This document shows positions 1-7,324 of a DNA stretch of 64,000 nt, one piece after another (the first letter of the stretch is position 1; the number at the start of each line of letters is the position of its first letter). The DNA lies in contig JAAXWC010000003.1 in assembly GCA_013335175.1 (NCBI GenBank), forward strand, positions 1 through 64,000. The letters run 5' to 3'. The DNA comes from Candidatus Roizmanbacteria bacterium. Lineage in GTDB: Bacteria > Patescibacteriota > Microgenomatia > UBA1406 > GWC2-37-13. The position numbers were made by a program, and so were the translations under genes. Under the pieces are notes generated by a model. That model saw only the letters and a list, made by a program, of their open reading frames with translations, was not told the origin of the DNA and made no database searches.

Positions 1-39
1 TATCTCGTTTAGGTTTGCGTCGATCATAGTTATGTTCAT
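1..39 (-). CDS. 5' end of an unidentified gene leaving the window
   Basis: An ATG at 39 on the minus strand opens a frame of 13 codons that stays open to the window edge. The box TAGAAT (46-51) ends exactly 6 nt before this ATG, the same spacing seen at many convincing starts in this window. The product cannot be named from 13 residues. The call rests on the promoter pattern only. Confidence 0.3.
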   Translation of the reverse strand, partial: MNITMIDANLNEI

Positions 40-61
40 CCTATGATTCTACCTGCCGCTT

Positions 62-113
62 TTTTTCATGCTCATCTTGTATGAGAATGCTTTCTTTTTC
101 ATGCTCATCTTGT
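62..113. repeat. Two 19-bp direct repeats with small palindromes
   Basis: The sequence TTTTTCATGCTCATCTTGT occurs at 62-80 and again at 95-113, a 33-bp period. Each copy contains a small palindrome (CTCA...TGAG). It lies just before the transposase remnant, so it could be element-end debris; function unknown. Confidence 0.5.
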
Positions 114-149
114 GTGAGACAAGACTAGAAGAAGAAAAAGGGTTACAAT

Positions 150-401
150 CATGATATAATCACACACAAGAAAGAATACGTACGAGGTGAAGTACATACG
201 CAGAACATTGAGAACGTATGGTCTCACTTGAAACGAGGAATATACGGCGTATATAGACATGTATCAAAGAAGTATTTATAGGCTTATGCAGATGAGTTTG
301 CGTTTAGATATAATCACAGGAAAAACCCAAACAAAATGTTTGAGGTTTTGCTTCAAGAAGTCATGCAAGTTAGGATGATTTCGTTGAAACAGCTCGTTTA
401 A
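150..401 (+). pseudogene. IS1595/ISXO2-like transposase, C-terminal remnant
   Basis: Reading from 150 gives about 83 codons resembling the C-terminal end of ISXO2-like (IS1595 family) DDE transposases: a HDIITH...EYVRGEVHT stretch, then NIENVWSHLKRGIYG and a YADEFAFRYNHRK segment. An in-frame TAG at about 279-281 interrupts it, and stops close the frame upstream of 129, so the N-terminal and central catalytic parts are missing. The stop at 399-401 looks like the original C-terminus. Family assignment comes from motif recognition; the element must be inactive. Confidence 0.75.
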
Positions 402-442
402 GAAGCAGAGTAAATTGGTTTCTTTTTATAGAAACATTACCC

Positions 443-850
443 TTAACCTGTTGTTGCTTTTGTTTTTGGAAGTTTCTTTTTTTCATAGCTTTTTTTACTT
501 TTTGGTAAATATAAATAATGACCTTCAATATCTTTTCTACTTATTTTTCTCATCAAGTTTTCATATTTTATTACATACTCAGATTCTTCATCTTTAGTTG
601 TACTATCTAAGTAGACATAACCAATAAATCCTTGTGGTACATTGTTTGTATGTGCTGTTTTATCTTCTGTTACTAAGATACTCTTATTCTTTCCATATTT
701 TTTTGCAATCTCTGGATCGGTTAATTCATGATCGTATGGCTGAACTCTCTTTTCAGTCCATCCAGCATTAGTGGTAGCCTTTCTATAAGGTGGTCCCAAC
801 TTCGCATCTGATGTTGCGACTCCATGTGTTGTGTGCTTCCGGTTTGTCAT
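443..850 (-). CDS. DUF5615/PIN-like toxin candidate (divergent)
   Basis: A 135-residue basic protein. The middle (LTDPEIAKKY...SILVTEDK) resembles the core of DUF5615/Mut7-C PIN-like proteins, which usually sit directly downstream of a DUF433 antitoxin, as here. The N-terminal part (SDAKLGPP) could correspond to the usual acidic VDENLPP segment, but that match is weak. The reading frame starts inside the DUF433 gene and overlaps it by 68 bp, unusually long, so either the start is further in or one frame has shifted. The C-terminus is Lys-rich. A TA-type role is inference from position and the partial motif. Confidence 0.5.
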   Translation of the reverse strand: MTNRKHTTHGVATSDAKLGPPYRKATTNAGWTEKRVQPYDHELTDPEIAKKYGKNKSILVTEDKTAHTNNVPQGFIGYVYLDSTTKDEESEYVIKYENLMRKISRKDIEGHYLYLPKSKKSYEKKKLPKTKATTG

Positions 851-1079
851 CTTCTAATTTGTTAATTTCTTTTGACAATAGCTTTACAATTTTTACTAGG
901 TACCAATAGTTAATTTCTGGGTACCTGCTCTTTATTTCTTTAATGTTCCAACCTAATACAAATTGATCTAATATAAATGATACGGGAAGACGTGTGCCTT
1001 TTAAGAGAGGTTTACCATGTTCAACACCTGGTTTTATAGTTATATAATCCTTAATCAGACTTAGTTTTTTTTGATTCAT
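783..1079 (-). CDS. DUF433 family protein (antitoxin-like)
   Basis: A 98-residue protein with the DUF433 signature in residues 15-60: PGVEHGKPLLKGTRLPVSF, then a helix with EIKSRYPEI. DUF433 proteins are small winged-HTH-like proteins commonly paired with DUF5615 PIN-like toxins. It overlaps the upstream DUF3467-like gene by 29 bp and the downstream PIN-like gene by 68 bp, so the three are translationally coupled. The last 20 residues (after KLEDDKPEA) have no obvious family match and lie in the overlap, which may mean the original C-terminus was altered by a frameshift. Confidence 0.7.
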   Translation of the reverse strand: MNQKKLSLIKDYITIKPGVEHGKPLLKGTRLPVSFILDQFVLGWNIKEIKSRYPEINYWYLVKIVKLLSKEINKLEDDKPEAHNTWSRNIRCEVGTTL

Positions 1080-1317
1080 GTTTTTTTATTGTTTCATCAA
1101 TTATCTTACTTATATCTTCAGCAGCTTTTCTAGGAAGTGTTACTCTAGATACTATTTGCCCTTCCGTAACACCAGCATTAGGATGAATATAGATGAAATC
1201 TAGCGTTACATCATTATCAGTAACAGTAATAGTTACTGTTTGAGCATACAGTGTACCTATAAAGGAAAGGGCATTAACTTTCACTTCCCTTGTGTTTAGA
1301 GCTTTATTATCTGCCAT
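1051..1317 (-). CDS. DUF3467-like small protein
   Basis: An 88-residue protein with the pattern TVTVTDNDVTLDFIYIHPN followed by GQIVSRVTLP and an amphipathic C-terminal helix, as in DUF3467 proteins of unknown function. It is first in the operon with the DUF433 and PIN-like genes. The TATAAT box at 1326-1331 ends 8 nt before the ATG, so the transcript may be leaderless. The family call comes from the short conserved pattern and is not certain. Confidence 0.55.
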   Translation of the reverse strand: MADNKALNTREVKVNALSFIGTLYAQTVTITVTDNDVTLDFIYIHPNAGVTEGQIVSRVTLPRKAAEDISKIIDETIKKHESKKTKSD

Positions 1318-1325
1318 ATTTATAT

Positions 1326-1363
1326 ATTATACCTTAATAACAAGTATAAGTCTACACTTATAC
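1326..1363 (-). promoter_or_regulatory. Promoter with inverted-repeat operator candidate
   Basis: A -10 box TATAAT lies at 1331-1326 (minus strand), and upstream of it is a perfect 7-bp inverted repeat GTATAAG-6 nt-CTTATAC at 1344-1363, overlapping the -35 area. The position fits an autoregulatory operator for the small DUF433 operon. No binding evidence is available. Confidence 0.4.
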
Positions 1364-1461
1364 GATTAAGTCAATAATATACTGATTGAAAAGTTAAAGT
1401 CAAGTGTTTAATATAAAATCATCTTACTTGTCTTGACGGTGTATGTGCCGAATTCAACCTC

Positions 1462-2790
1462 TTAGGCTGCGACTACGCCGGAGCCACGTTTTTTTCTAAC
1501 GGGTATTTTTTCTGGTTCTGGCAAGTGTCGATACTCAACAAACGAAGCTACAGACATAATAATGGTTGCGGCAAGGAGGCCAGCACCTATTGCGTACGGA
1601 GGGCCATACATTCCCAAAGAAGGTATAAGTATGTAGCAACCGGCGGTCAGGATAATGAAAAAAACAATGTTGGCATATAAAATGTATCGCGGTTTTTTTA
1701 CGGTATAGAGTAAAAATAGTAAAGGCAAGTTTGATATCGAATAGATGATAAAGGGAATGGCAAGGGCATGGGTAATGCCGGTTGTATGAGAAAACTTCTG
1801 CGTAAAAAATGCCGTGAAAATAAATTCAGGAACAAAAGCCAATATAATGAATAAGGCTGTTGGGCCGAGCAGATACAGTACTCCGGTTTTCAGTTTATGC
1901 AAGATGTCTTCTTTTGTACTTACCCGAGAGAATGAAGGGGAAAGTACCTGGGTAATACTAATTACCGTGGTCATAATGGTTAAAATTATCTTTTGTGCCA
2001 ATCCGTAAAATCCTACCTGATCCCCCATTTGAAAATACGATAAAAGAAAGAGATCCATGCGTAGGCCTAAATTTAAAAACTGAGAAGCAACAAAATAAGT
2101 CATGGTGTAGCGAAACCGAAACTCTTCTCGACGTACATCGGATTTTGCCAAAAGGAACACCAACTCTTTTTTCTCCATAAAAAGCAGTGCAAAAAAAATG
2201 ACGGGTCCCAGTATTCCGAAAACAAAAATAATGTTTCCAATACTTGCAGTGTGGGTAAGGATAAGGCCAAAAATAACCAGAGTCTTTATTACGTTGGATA
2301 TAAGCATGTATACATTTGTTTTTAAGAAGTGTTTTGCGGCGAACAAACAGTTGATAACAAAATTTTGCCAGATAAAGAAAAGCACCGATATCGCGGTAAG
2401 ATAAAGCTCGATAACGGGCGCACCGGTTTTAAAGAAAACTTTATCTAAAAAGGGGAAGAAAATAAAAAGTCCTCCAATGATAAAAAATGAAAATAATGTC
2501 TGATAGAAAAAAGTACTTTTAATAAAGCGATACAGACCAAACGATCGGTTCTCAAGGAGTGGTGGCAGGTATGAATAAATGGTCGCGGTAGTGCCAAAAT
2601 CAAGAATGTTTGCCAAAACGTAGGCGATGCCCAACAGTACACTCAAAACACCATATTCACTCGGTGAAAGGATGCGCACCAGAATGTATACCGTAAATAC
2701 GGTAAAAAAAGTGTTTACGTAGTTGCCAATCGTGTTAATGATAATGTGTTTACTGTCTTGATGCTTTAAAAATGCATATACTCGTTTCAT
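1462..2790 (-). CDS. Wzx-type polysaccharide flippase
   Basis: A 442-residue protein, almost entirely hydrophobic with about 12-14 predicted membrane helices, of the MATE/MOP flippase superfamily (polysaccharide biosynthesis protein). The N-terminal helix with GNYVNTFFTVFTVYILVRILSP is typical of Wzx/RfbX proteins. It should move lipid-linked sugar repeat units across the membrane. The start is placed at 2790, not 24 nt further upstream, because TATAAT (2803-2798) lies between the two ATGs and ends 7 nt before 2790. It opens the glycan locus and is divergent from the EamA gene. Confidence 0.85.
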   Translation of the reverse strand: MKRVYAFLKHQDSKHIIINTIGNYVNTFFTVFTVYILVRILSPSEYGVLSVLLGIAYVLANILDFGTTATIYSYLPPLLENRSFGLYRFIKSTFFYQTLFSFFIIGGLFIFFPFLDKVFFKTGAPVIELYLTAISVLFFIWQNFVINCLFAAKHFLKTNVYMLISNVIKTLVIFGLILTHTASIGNIIFVFGILGPVIFFALLFMEKKELVFLLAKSDVRREEFRFRYTMTYFVASQFLNLGLRMDLFLLSYFQMGDQVGFYGLAQKIILTIMTTVISITQVLSPSFSRVSTKEDILHKLKTGVLYLLGPTALFIILAFVPEFIFTAFFTQKFSHTTGITHALAIPFIIYSISNLPLLFLLYTVKKPRYILYANIVFFIILTAGCYILIPSLGMYGPPYAIGAGLLAATIIMSVASFVEYRHLPEPEKIPVRKKRGSGVVAA

Positions 2791-2855
2791 AGACCTTATT
2801 ATACCCCGTTTCAATTCATTTTACATTTCCCTATTTTTCTTTTACAGTTAGCACT

Positions 2856-3776
2856 ATGCATCCAGTTTTAGCCCTGATTATTGCCAATACCATTTGGGGG
2901 GCAGCCTCACCAATTTTTAAGCTAGCGTTGGAAAATATTCCGCCATTTACGCTTGCATTTATTCGGTTTTACTTTGCTGCGCTCCTCTTTTTCCCATTCA
3001 TTCGGTTTGAGCCGCTTCGTGCTTTATCGAAAAAAGAATGGTTCCTTTTATTTTTGGGAGCGTTCCTTACCATATCTCTCAATATTGTGTTCTTCTTTTT
3101 AGGGTTGCAGCGTACCCAAAGTATCAATGCCCCGATTATTGCATCTGCTGCACCACTTTTTTTATTTTTGGGATCGATTTTTGTGTTGAAAGAAAAACCA
3201 ACATTTCGTGTTTTAGTTGGGATGACAATCTCATTTTTGGGAGTTCTTATTATCATTTTTATACCATATTTTCTAAAAGAAGGGACATTTCAGGCAAAAG
3301 ACGAGCTGTTGGGGAATATGCTATTTGTGGGTTCGGTGCTTGCAAACATTGCAGGTACATTGGTACTCAAAAAGGTCATGGATAAAGTTTCCCCTCTGGT
3401 GGTAACGGGCAGTGGATTTCTTTTTTCGGCGGTTACCTTTGCTCCGTTTATGATAGTTGAGTTCCAGACATGGGATATTAGTATGCTAAATGGTGCGGGT
3501 TGGCTTGGAATTGTGTTTGGTGTTTTCTTTTCATCAGCGGCAGCATATTTCTTGTACTACTACGGAATTTCAAAAATCAAAGCTCAGGAAGTGGGTGTCT
3601 TTTCGTACCTAGATCCGGTGGTTGGGGTTCTGTTGGCTGCACTGCTCCTGCACGAGTATCCTACGCTTTATTTTTTCATTGGTTCTGTATTTGTTTTTGG
3701 GGGAATTCTCATTGCACAGCGGCGTATCCCGTACCATCCCTTTCGTCGATTGAAGGAAACGGTCTGGCCACTATGA
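2856..3776 (+). CDS. EamA-family (DMT superfamily) transporter
   Basis: A 306-residue protein with about ten membrane helices arranged as two EamA repeats (roughly residues 3-135 and 150-290). The N-terminal motif ANTIWGAASPIFKLAL is typical of RhaT/EamA transporters. The substrate cannot be told from sequence; export of small metabolites or nucleotide-sugar-like compounds is usual for the family. TACAGT ends 7 nt before the ATG. The gene ends with TGA. Confidence 0.85.
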   Translation: MHPVLALIIANTIWGAASPIFKLALENIPPFTLAFIRFYFAALLFFPFIRFEPLRALSKKEWFLLFLGAFLTISLNIVFFFLGLQRTQSINAPIIASAAPLFLFLGSIFVLKEKPTFRVLVGMTISFLGVLIIIFIPYFLKEGTFQAKDELLGNMLFVGSVLANIAGTLVLKKVMDKVSPLVVTGSGFLFSAVTFAPFMIVEFQTWDISMLNGAGWLGIVFGVFFSSAAAYFLYYYGISKIKAQEVGVFSYLDPVVGVLLAALLLHEYPTLYFFIGSVFVFGGILIAQRRIPYHPFRRLKETVWPL

Positions 3777-3804
3777 TGCTGTACGATGTGAATGTTCTCT
3801 GCTT

Positions 3805-3850
3805 CAAAAAGAATGGCGGCCTGCTACTGGCGTCATTCCTCGTATTCCCC
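3805..3850. repeat. Half-copy of the AATGGCGGCCTG repeat
   Basis: The stretch AAAAAGAATGGCGGCCTG followed by a GTCATTCC fragment matches the one at 30607-30645 and the outer arm of the structured repeats at 43651 and 44344. It lies in the gap between the EamA gene and gmd. Confidence 0.55.
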
Positions 3851-3912
3851 TAGCCTTTCCAGATTCCTTACAGTACAATATATCTTTAACGTTACCATTT
3901 GAACATAAAAAT

Positions 3913-4896
3913 ATGAAAAAAACGGCTCTTATTACCGGAATTCTCGGACAGGATGGACCTTATTTAGCACAGTTTCTTTTAGAAAAAGGGTATAAAGTAT
4001 ATGGCCTTATGCGACGATATTCCAACCCAAACTATGGAAATCTGGAGTACCTGGGTATAACCAAAGACATCGATTTTGTTGAAGGCGATCTTACCGACGA
4101 ATCTTCACTCTACACAATTATCAAAAACGTTCGGCCACAGGAAGTATACAATTTGGGAGCACAGTCGTTTGTCGGACAGTCTTGGGAAATTTCCAAACTT
4201 ACCACAGAAGTAAATGCATTAGGCGTTCTGTACCTTCTGAATGCAATAAAGCAATTCTCCCCTACTTCCAAATTTTATCAGGCCTCTACCAGTGAAATTT
4301 TTGGAAACAGTAATGTGGATGGATTTTTAGATGAAAACTCTCCGTTCAAACCACGAAGTCCCTATGGCATCGCTAAGCTCTATGCATACTGGATGACCAT
4401 CAATTTCCGCGAATCGTATGGAATGTTTACCTGCAATGGTATTTTATTTAATCACGAATCGCCTCTTCGGGGAATTCAGTTCGTAACGCGCAAGATTACC
4501 GATGCCGTCGCACGAATTAAATTGGGTCTTCAGGATAAACTGTACTTGGGAACCTTGGATACAAAGCGAGATTGGGGTTTTGCCGGAGACTATGTCGAGG
4601 CAATGTACCTTATGCTTCAACAGGAAAATCCAGATGATTATGTTGTTGCAAGCGGATCCACTCACAGTGTCCGGGATTTTGTCGACGCAGCATTTAACGT
4701 AGTCGGTATTTCCGATTGGGAAAATTATGTAGCGATAGATCCACAACACAAACGGCCCGCCGAGGTATTCCATTTGCAAGGAAACGCAAAAAAAGCAGAG
4801 GAAACGCTGAATTGGAAACCACGAGTTACCTTTGAAGAACTCGTAACAATGATGGTTGAAGCGGATCTTAAGCGTTTGCAACCTCAGGTAAAATGA
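3913..4896 (+). CDS. gmd: GDP-mannose 4,6-dehydratase
   Basis: A 327-residue extended short-chain dehydrogenase converting GDP-D-mannose to GDP-4-keto-6-deoxymannose, the entry step to GDP-fucose, GDP-rhamnose or GDP-perosamine. The Rossmann motif TGILGQDG is at residues 8-15, STSE at 125-128 and the catalytic YGIAK at 151-155. The FNHESP segment and the RDWGFAGDYVEAM stretch are GMD signatures; the usual RRG after FNHESP is replaced by LRG. No GDP-fucose synthase or RMD is obvious nearby, so the end sugar is open. Its TGA overlaps the next gene's ATG (ATGA), indicating coupling. Confidence 0.92.
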   Translation: MKKTALITGILGQDGPYLAQFLLEKGYKVYGLMRRYSNPNYGNLEYLGITKDIDFVEGDLTDESSLYTIIKNVRPQEVYNLGAQSFVGQSWEISKLTTEVNALGVLYLLNAIKQFSPTSKFYQASTSEIFGNSNVDGFLDENSPFKPRSPYGIAKLYAYWMTINFRESYGMFTCNGILFNHESPLRGIQFVTRKITDAVARIKLGLQDKLYLGTLDTKRDWGFAGDYVEAMYLMLQQENPDDYVVASGSTHSVRDFVDAAFNVVGISDWENYVAIDPQHKRPAEVFHLQGNAKKAEETLNWKPRVTFEELVTMMVEADLKRLQPQVK

Positions 4897-6308
4897 AATC
4901 TCGTTTGGAGCAAGTATACGTAATCGGCGCCGGACCTGCTGGAATGGGTACTGCGTACGAACTAACCAAAGGGAACACTGCTCATTCGTTTGATCTGCAT
5001 ATTCTTGACAAAGATTCTGTAGTCGGTGGATTAGCGCAAACTTCTGAGTTTCATGGCTACAAATTTGACATTGGCCCCCATAGATACTACACAAAAAATA
5101 AAGAAGTTCTTGCTTTGTGGCAATCCATTCTCGGGAAAGATCTTTTAACCATACCCAGATTAACGCGTATCCTTTATCGCCATCGATTTTTTCGGTACCC
5201 TATCCATATACCCGATGTCATCGTAAATTTGGGTCTACCGGAAGCGATTCGTTGTTTTTTGAGTTATTGCCGGGCGCGTATTTTTCTCCGGAAATTGCAA
5301 CCAAAAACATTTGAACAGTGGATCACCAAACATTTTGGGTCGAAACTGTATCACATTTTTTTCAAAACGTATACGGAAAAAGTATGGGGTATCTCCTGTT
5401 CTCAAATTGGCGCAGAGTGGGCAGCACAGCGGATTAAAAATCTCAATTTTGTCGCGGTCGCCAAAAATGCTTTGTTGAAAAAAAAGGGAGATACAGAAGC
5501 AAAAAGTCTTATCTCTACGTTCTGGTATCCACGTTTTGGTTCTGGTTCGTTTTTTACCCGATTACAGCTGCAATGTGAAAAAAAAGGTGCGCAGTTTTAT
5601 TTCAACCAAACAGTGGGTACGCTTTATCATGAGAATAATCTCATTACACATCTGGAAGTAAACGGGAAAAAATATCCAGTAGATTCTGTTTTTTCGAGTA
5701 TGCCTCTGCCTCAGCTTATTCAATCGCTCGATCCGCTACCTCCGGAATCCATCTTAAAGGCTGCTGCACAGCTCTCTTTTCGCGATCATATTACCGTAAA
5801 TATCATAGTCGACAATCCTCGGGTTGTTCCCGATAATTGGATGTATATTCACGCTCCCGAAGTGCAGATGGCGCGGATTGCCAATTACACCAATTTTTCC
5901 TCTTGTATGATTGGGAAAAAAGGAACTTCTGGTCTTTCTGTGGAGTACTTTGTATTTCAAAAAGACCCCCTTTGGAACAGTACCGACGCCGAAATTATTG
6001 CGCTTGCAAAAAAGGAGTTAGTTCAACTCCATCTCTGTACAGACGATGAGTTAAAAGAGGCCTTTGTAACAAAAGAACGCGATGCTTACCCCATGTACTA
6101 TTTGGGGCATAAAAAGTATTTTGAAATCATTCAGTCCTATGTCTCTCAGTTTACGAACCTCGCGCTTATCGGGCGTGGTGGTATGTTCCGCTACAATAAC
6201 ATGGATCACTCACTGTATTCAGGAATGTTGGCTGCGCGAAACTATCTTGCGGGGAAACAGGTTTACAATATATGGAACATAAACGAAGATGCAGAGTACC
6301 ACGAGTAA
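4893..6308 (+). CDS. FAD-dependent oxidoreductase, UDP-galactopyranose mutase/HemY-like
   Basis: A 471-residue flavoprotein. The N-terminal dinucleotide fold has VYVIGAGPAGMGTAYEL (residues 8-24), an acidic FAD-ribose segment ILDKDSVVGGLAQT and the GPHRYY motif seen in UDP-galactopyranose mutase/protoporphyrinogen-oxidase-like proteins of glycan loci. The C-terminus has the FAD-contacting GRGGMFRYNNMDHSLYSG motif. It probably acts on a nucleotide- or lipid-linked sugar, but the substrate is unknown. It overlaps gmd by 4 bp and converges on rmlC. Confidence 0.75.
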   Translation: MKSRLEQVYVIGAGPAGMGTAYELTKGNTAHSFDLHILDKDSVVGGLAQTSEFHGYKFDIGPHRYYTKNKEVLALWQSILGKDLLTIPRLTRILYRHRFFRYPIHIPDVIVNLGLPEAIRCFLSYCRARIFLRKLQPKTFEQWITKHFGSKLYHIFFKTYTEKVWGISCSQIGAEWAAQRIKNLNFVAVAKNALLKKKGDTEAKSLISTFWYPRFGSGSFFTRLQLQCEKKGAQFYFNQTVGTLYHENNLITHLEVNGKKYPVDSVFSSMPLPQLIQSLDPLPPESILKAAAQLSFRDHITVNIIVDNPRVVPDNWMYIHAPEVQMARIANYTNFSSCMIGKKGTSGLSVEYFVFQKDPLWNSTDAEIIALAKKELVQLHLCTDDELKEAFVTKERDAYPMYYLGHKKYFEIIQSYVSQFTNLALIGRGGMFRYNNMDHSLYSGMLAARNYLAGKQVYNIWNINEDAEYHE

Positions 6309-6315
6309 AAAAGTA

Positions 6316-6948
6316 TTACCAGTTTAAGAAAATATCTGCCCGGGGATCATTTCTCCACTGTTCAACGGTTAAGCCCTGCTTGTCTTTTGGAGACATCGGA
6401 GGATTGTCGCGTGCATAAGAATCAAATACTTCTTTTAATGGGGCTTCACAGAGCGACCAATCAATGTCTTGTGCCAATGGAAAAATTCCAGCTTCGTTTC
6501 CCGGACTGTATTCTCCGGTACAAAAATACTCAATTGCGCCATCTTCAGGATAGACATTTCCGTGCGCGAAACCAGGAGGAATCCAGATCCACTCACCAAA
6601 ATCTTGCTCCGGTGCAGATGGCATGTCGTAGGCAATAATTTTTCCAAAGTTTGCGGAGTTTTTTCGTATGTCCAGAACCAAATCTATCATTCTTCCCCGG
6701 ACTGTCCGAACAAGCTTTCCCTGGAATGGATTCCACTGGGTGTGGAGGCCTCGGATGGTTCCTTTTTGCGAGGAACTTTCGTTGGTCTGTACAAATTCAT
6801 ACCCTTGTATAAACTGCATGTCTGGGTGTGCAAAAAAGTCGGATTTTCGATAATGCTCGGTAAAATATCCGCGCTCATCGCGGAAACGTGCATAGCGAAT
6901 TACTTTTACTTCGGGGTGAGCAAGTGTTTTTACTTCAAGAATTTTCAT
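6316..6948 (-). CDS. rmlC: dTDP-4-dehydrorhamnose 3,5-epimerase
   Basis: A 210-residue cupin-fold epimerase of dTDP-L-rhamnose synthesis. The core motif TIRGLHTQ (catalytic His69), the second cupin motif PPGFAHG (His129) and the IEYFCTGEY segment with Tyr141 are visible. The start at 6948 (MKILEVK) is chosen because the family begins here and TACACT ends 7 nt before it; a longer in-frame extension runs into tandem repeats. The other rml genes are not in the window, so they must lie elsewhere or the enzyme serves another dTDP-sugar. Confidence 0.9.
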   Translation of the reverse strand: MKILEVKTLAHPEVKVIRYARFRDERGYFTEHYRKSDFFAHPDMQFIQGYEFVQTNESSSQKGTIRGLHTQWNPFQGKLVRTVRGRMIDLVLDIRKNSANFGKIIAYDMPSAPEQDFGEWIWIPPGFAHGNVYPEDGAIEYFCTGEYSPGNEAGIFPLAQDIDWSLCEAPLKEVFDSYARDNPPMSPKDKQGLTVEQWRNDPRADIFLNW

Positions 6949-6993
6949 AAGGTACAGTGTATCGAGAAATACGTTCGTTGTCCAGAGAAATAT

Positions 6994-7265
6994 ATTCTCA
7001 ATCGTCACCGTCATCCTCGACATAATCAAAGATTCATAGATCGTCATTGTCATCCTCGATCTGATCAAAGATTCATAGATCATCATTGTCATCCTCGACC
7101 TGATCAAAAATTCATAGATAGTCACCGTCATCCTCGATATAATCAAAGATTCATAGATCGTCATTGTCATCCTCGACCTGATCAAAAATTCATAGATAGT
7201 CACCGTCATCCTCGATATAATCAAAGATTCATAGATCGTCATTGTCATCCTCGACCTGATCGAGG
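6994..7265. repeat. Tandem array of 39-bp repeats
   Basis: Six full 39-bp units start at 7032, 7071, 7110, 7149, 7188 and 7227, each beginning ATTCATAGAT, with a degenerate unit before them from about 6994. Variant A (GTCATTGTCATCCTCGACCT) and variant B (GTCACCGTCATCCTCGATAT) alternate over the later units, giving a 78-bp higher-order period. Because 39 is divisible by 3, both strands stay open as 13-residue repeats, which explains the long spurious frames here. There are no unique spacers, so it is not CRISPR. It lies between a DUF2142 gene and the rmlC promoter. Confidence 0.9.
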
Positions 7266-7324
7266 ATCCATGGGCAATAGCATATACCTTTCTCAGGAAA
7301 TAATGAGGTGAGAATTTTGTAGGA

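Noticed and set aside
3774-4896. TGA read as an amino acid (Gracilibacteria/SR1 code)
   Set aside because: Several complete genes end in TGA at the expected family C-terminus, for example the EamA gene and gmd, so TGA is a stop here.
4444-5094. 216-codon minus-strand frame
   Set aside because: It is antisense to gmd and the FAD enzyme gene, both of which are clear by motif.
6994-7265. CRISPR array
   Set aside because: Units are joined without unique spacers and show two alternating variants; no cas genes are nearby.
6469-7311. Long plus-strand frame of 280 codons across rmlC and the 39-bp array
   Set aside because: Half is antisense to rmlC and the other half only exists because the 39-bp repeat has a period divisible by 3. 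Composition is repetitive HCHPRPDQ-like and there is no start signal.
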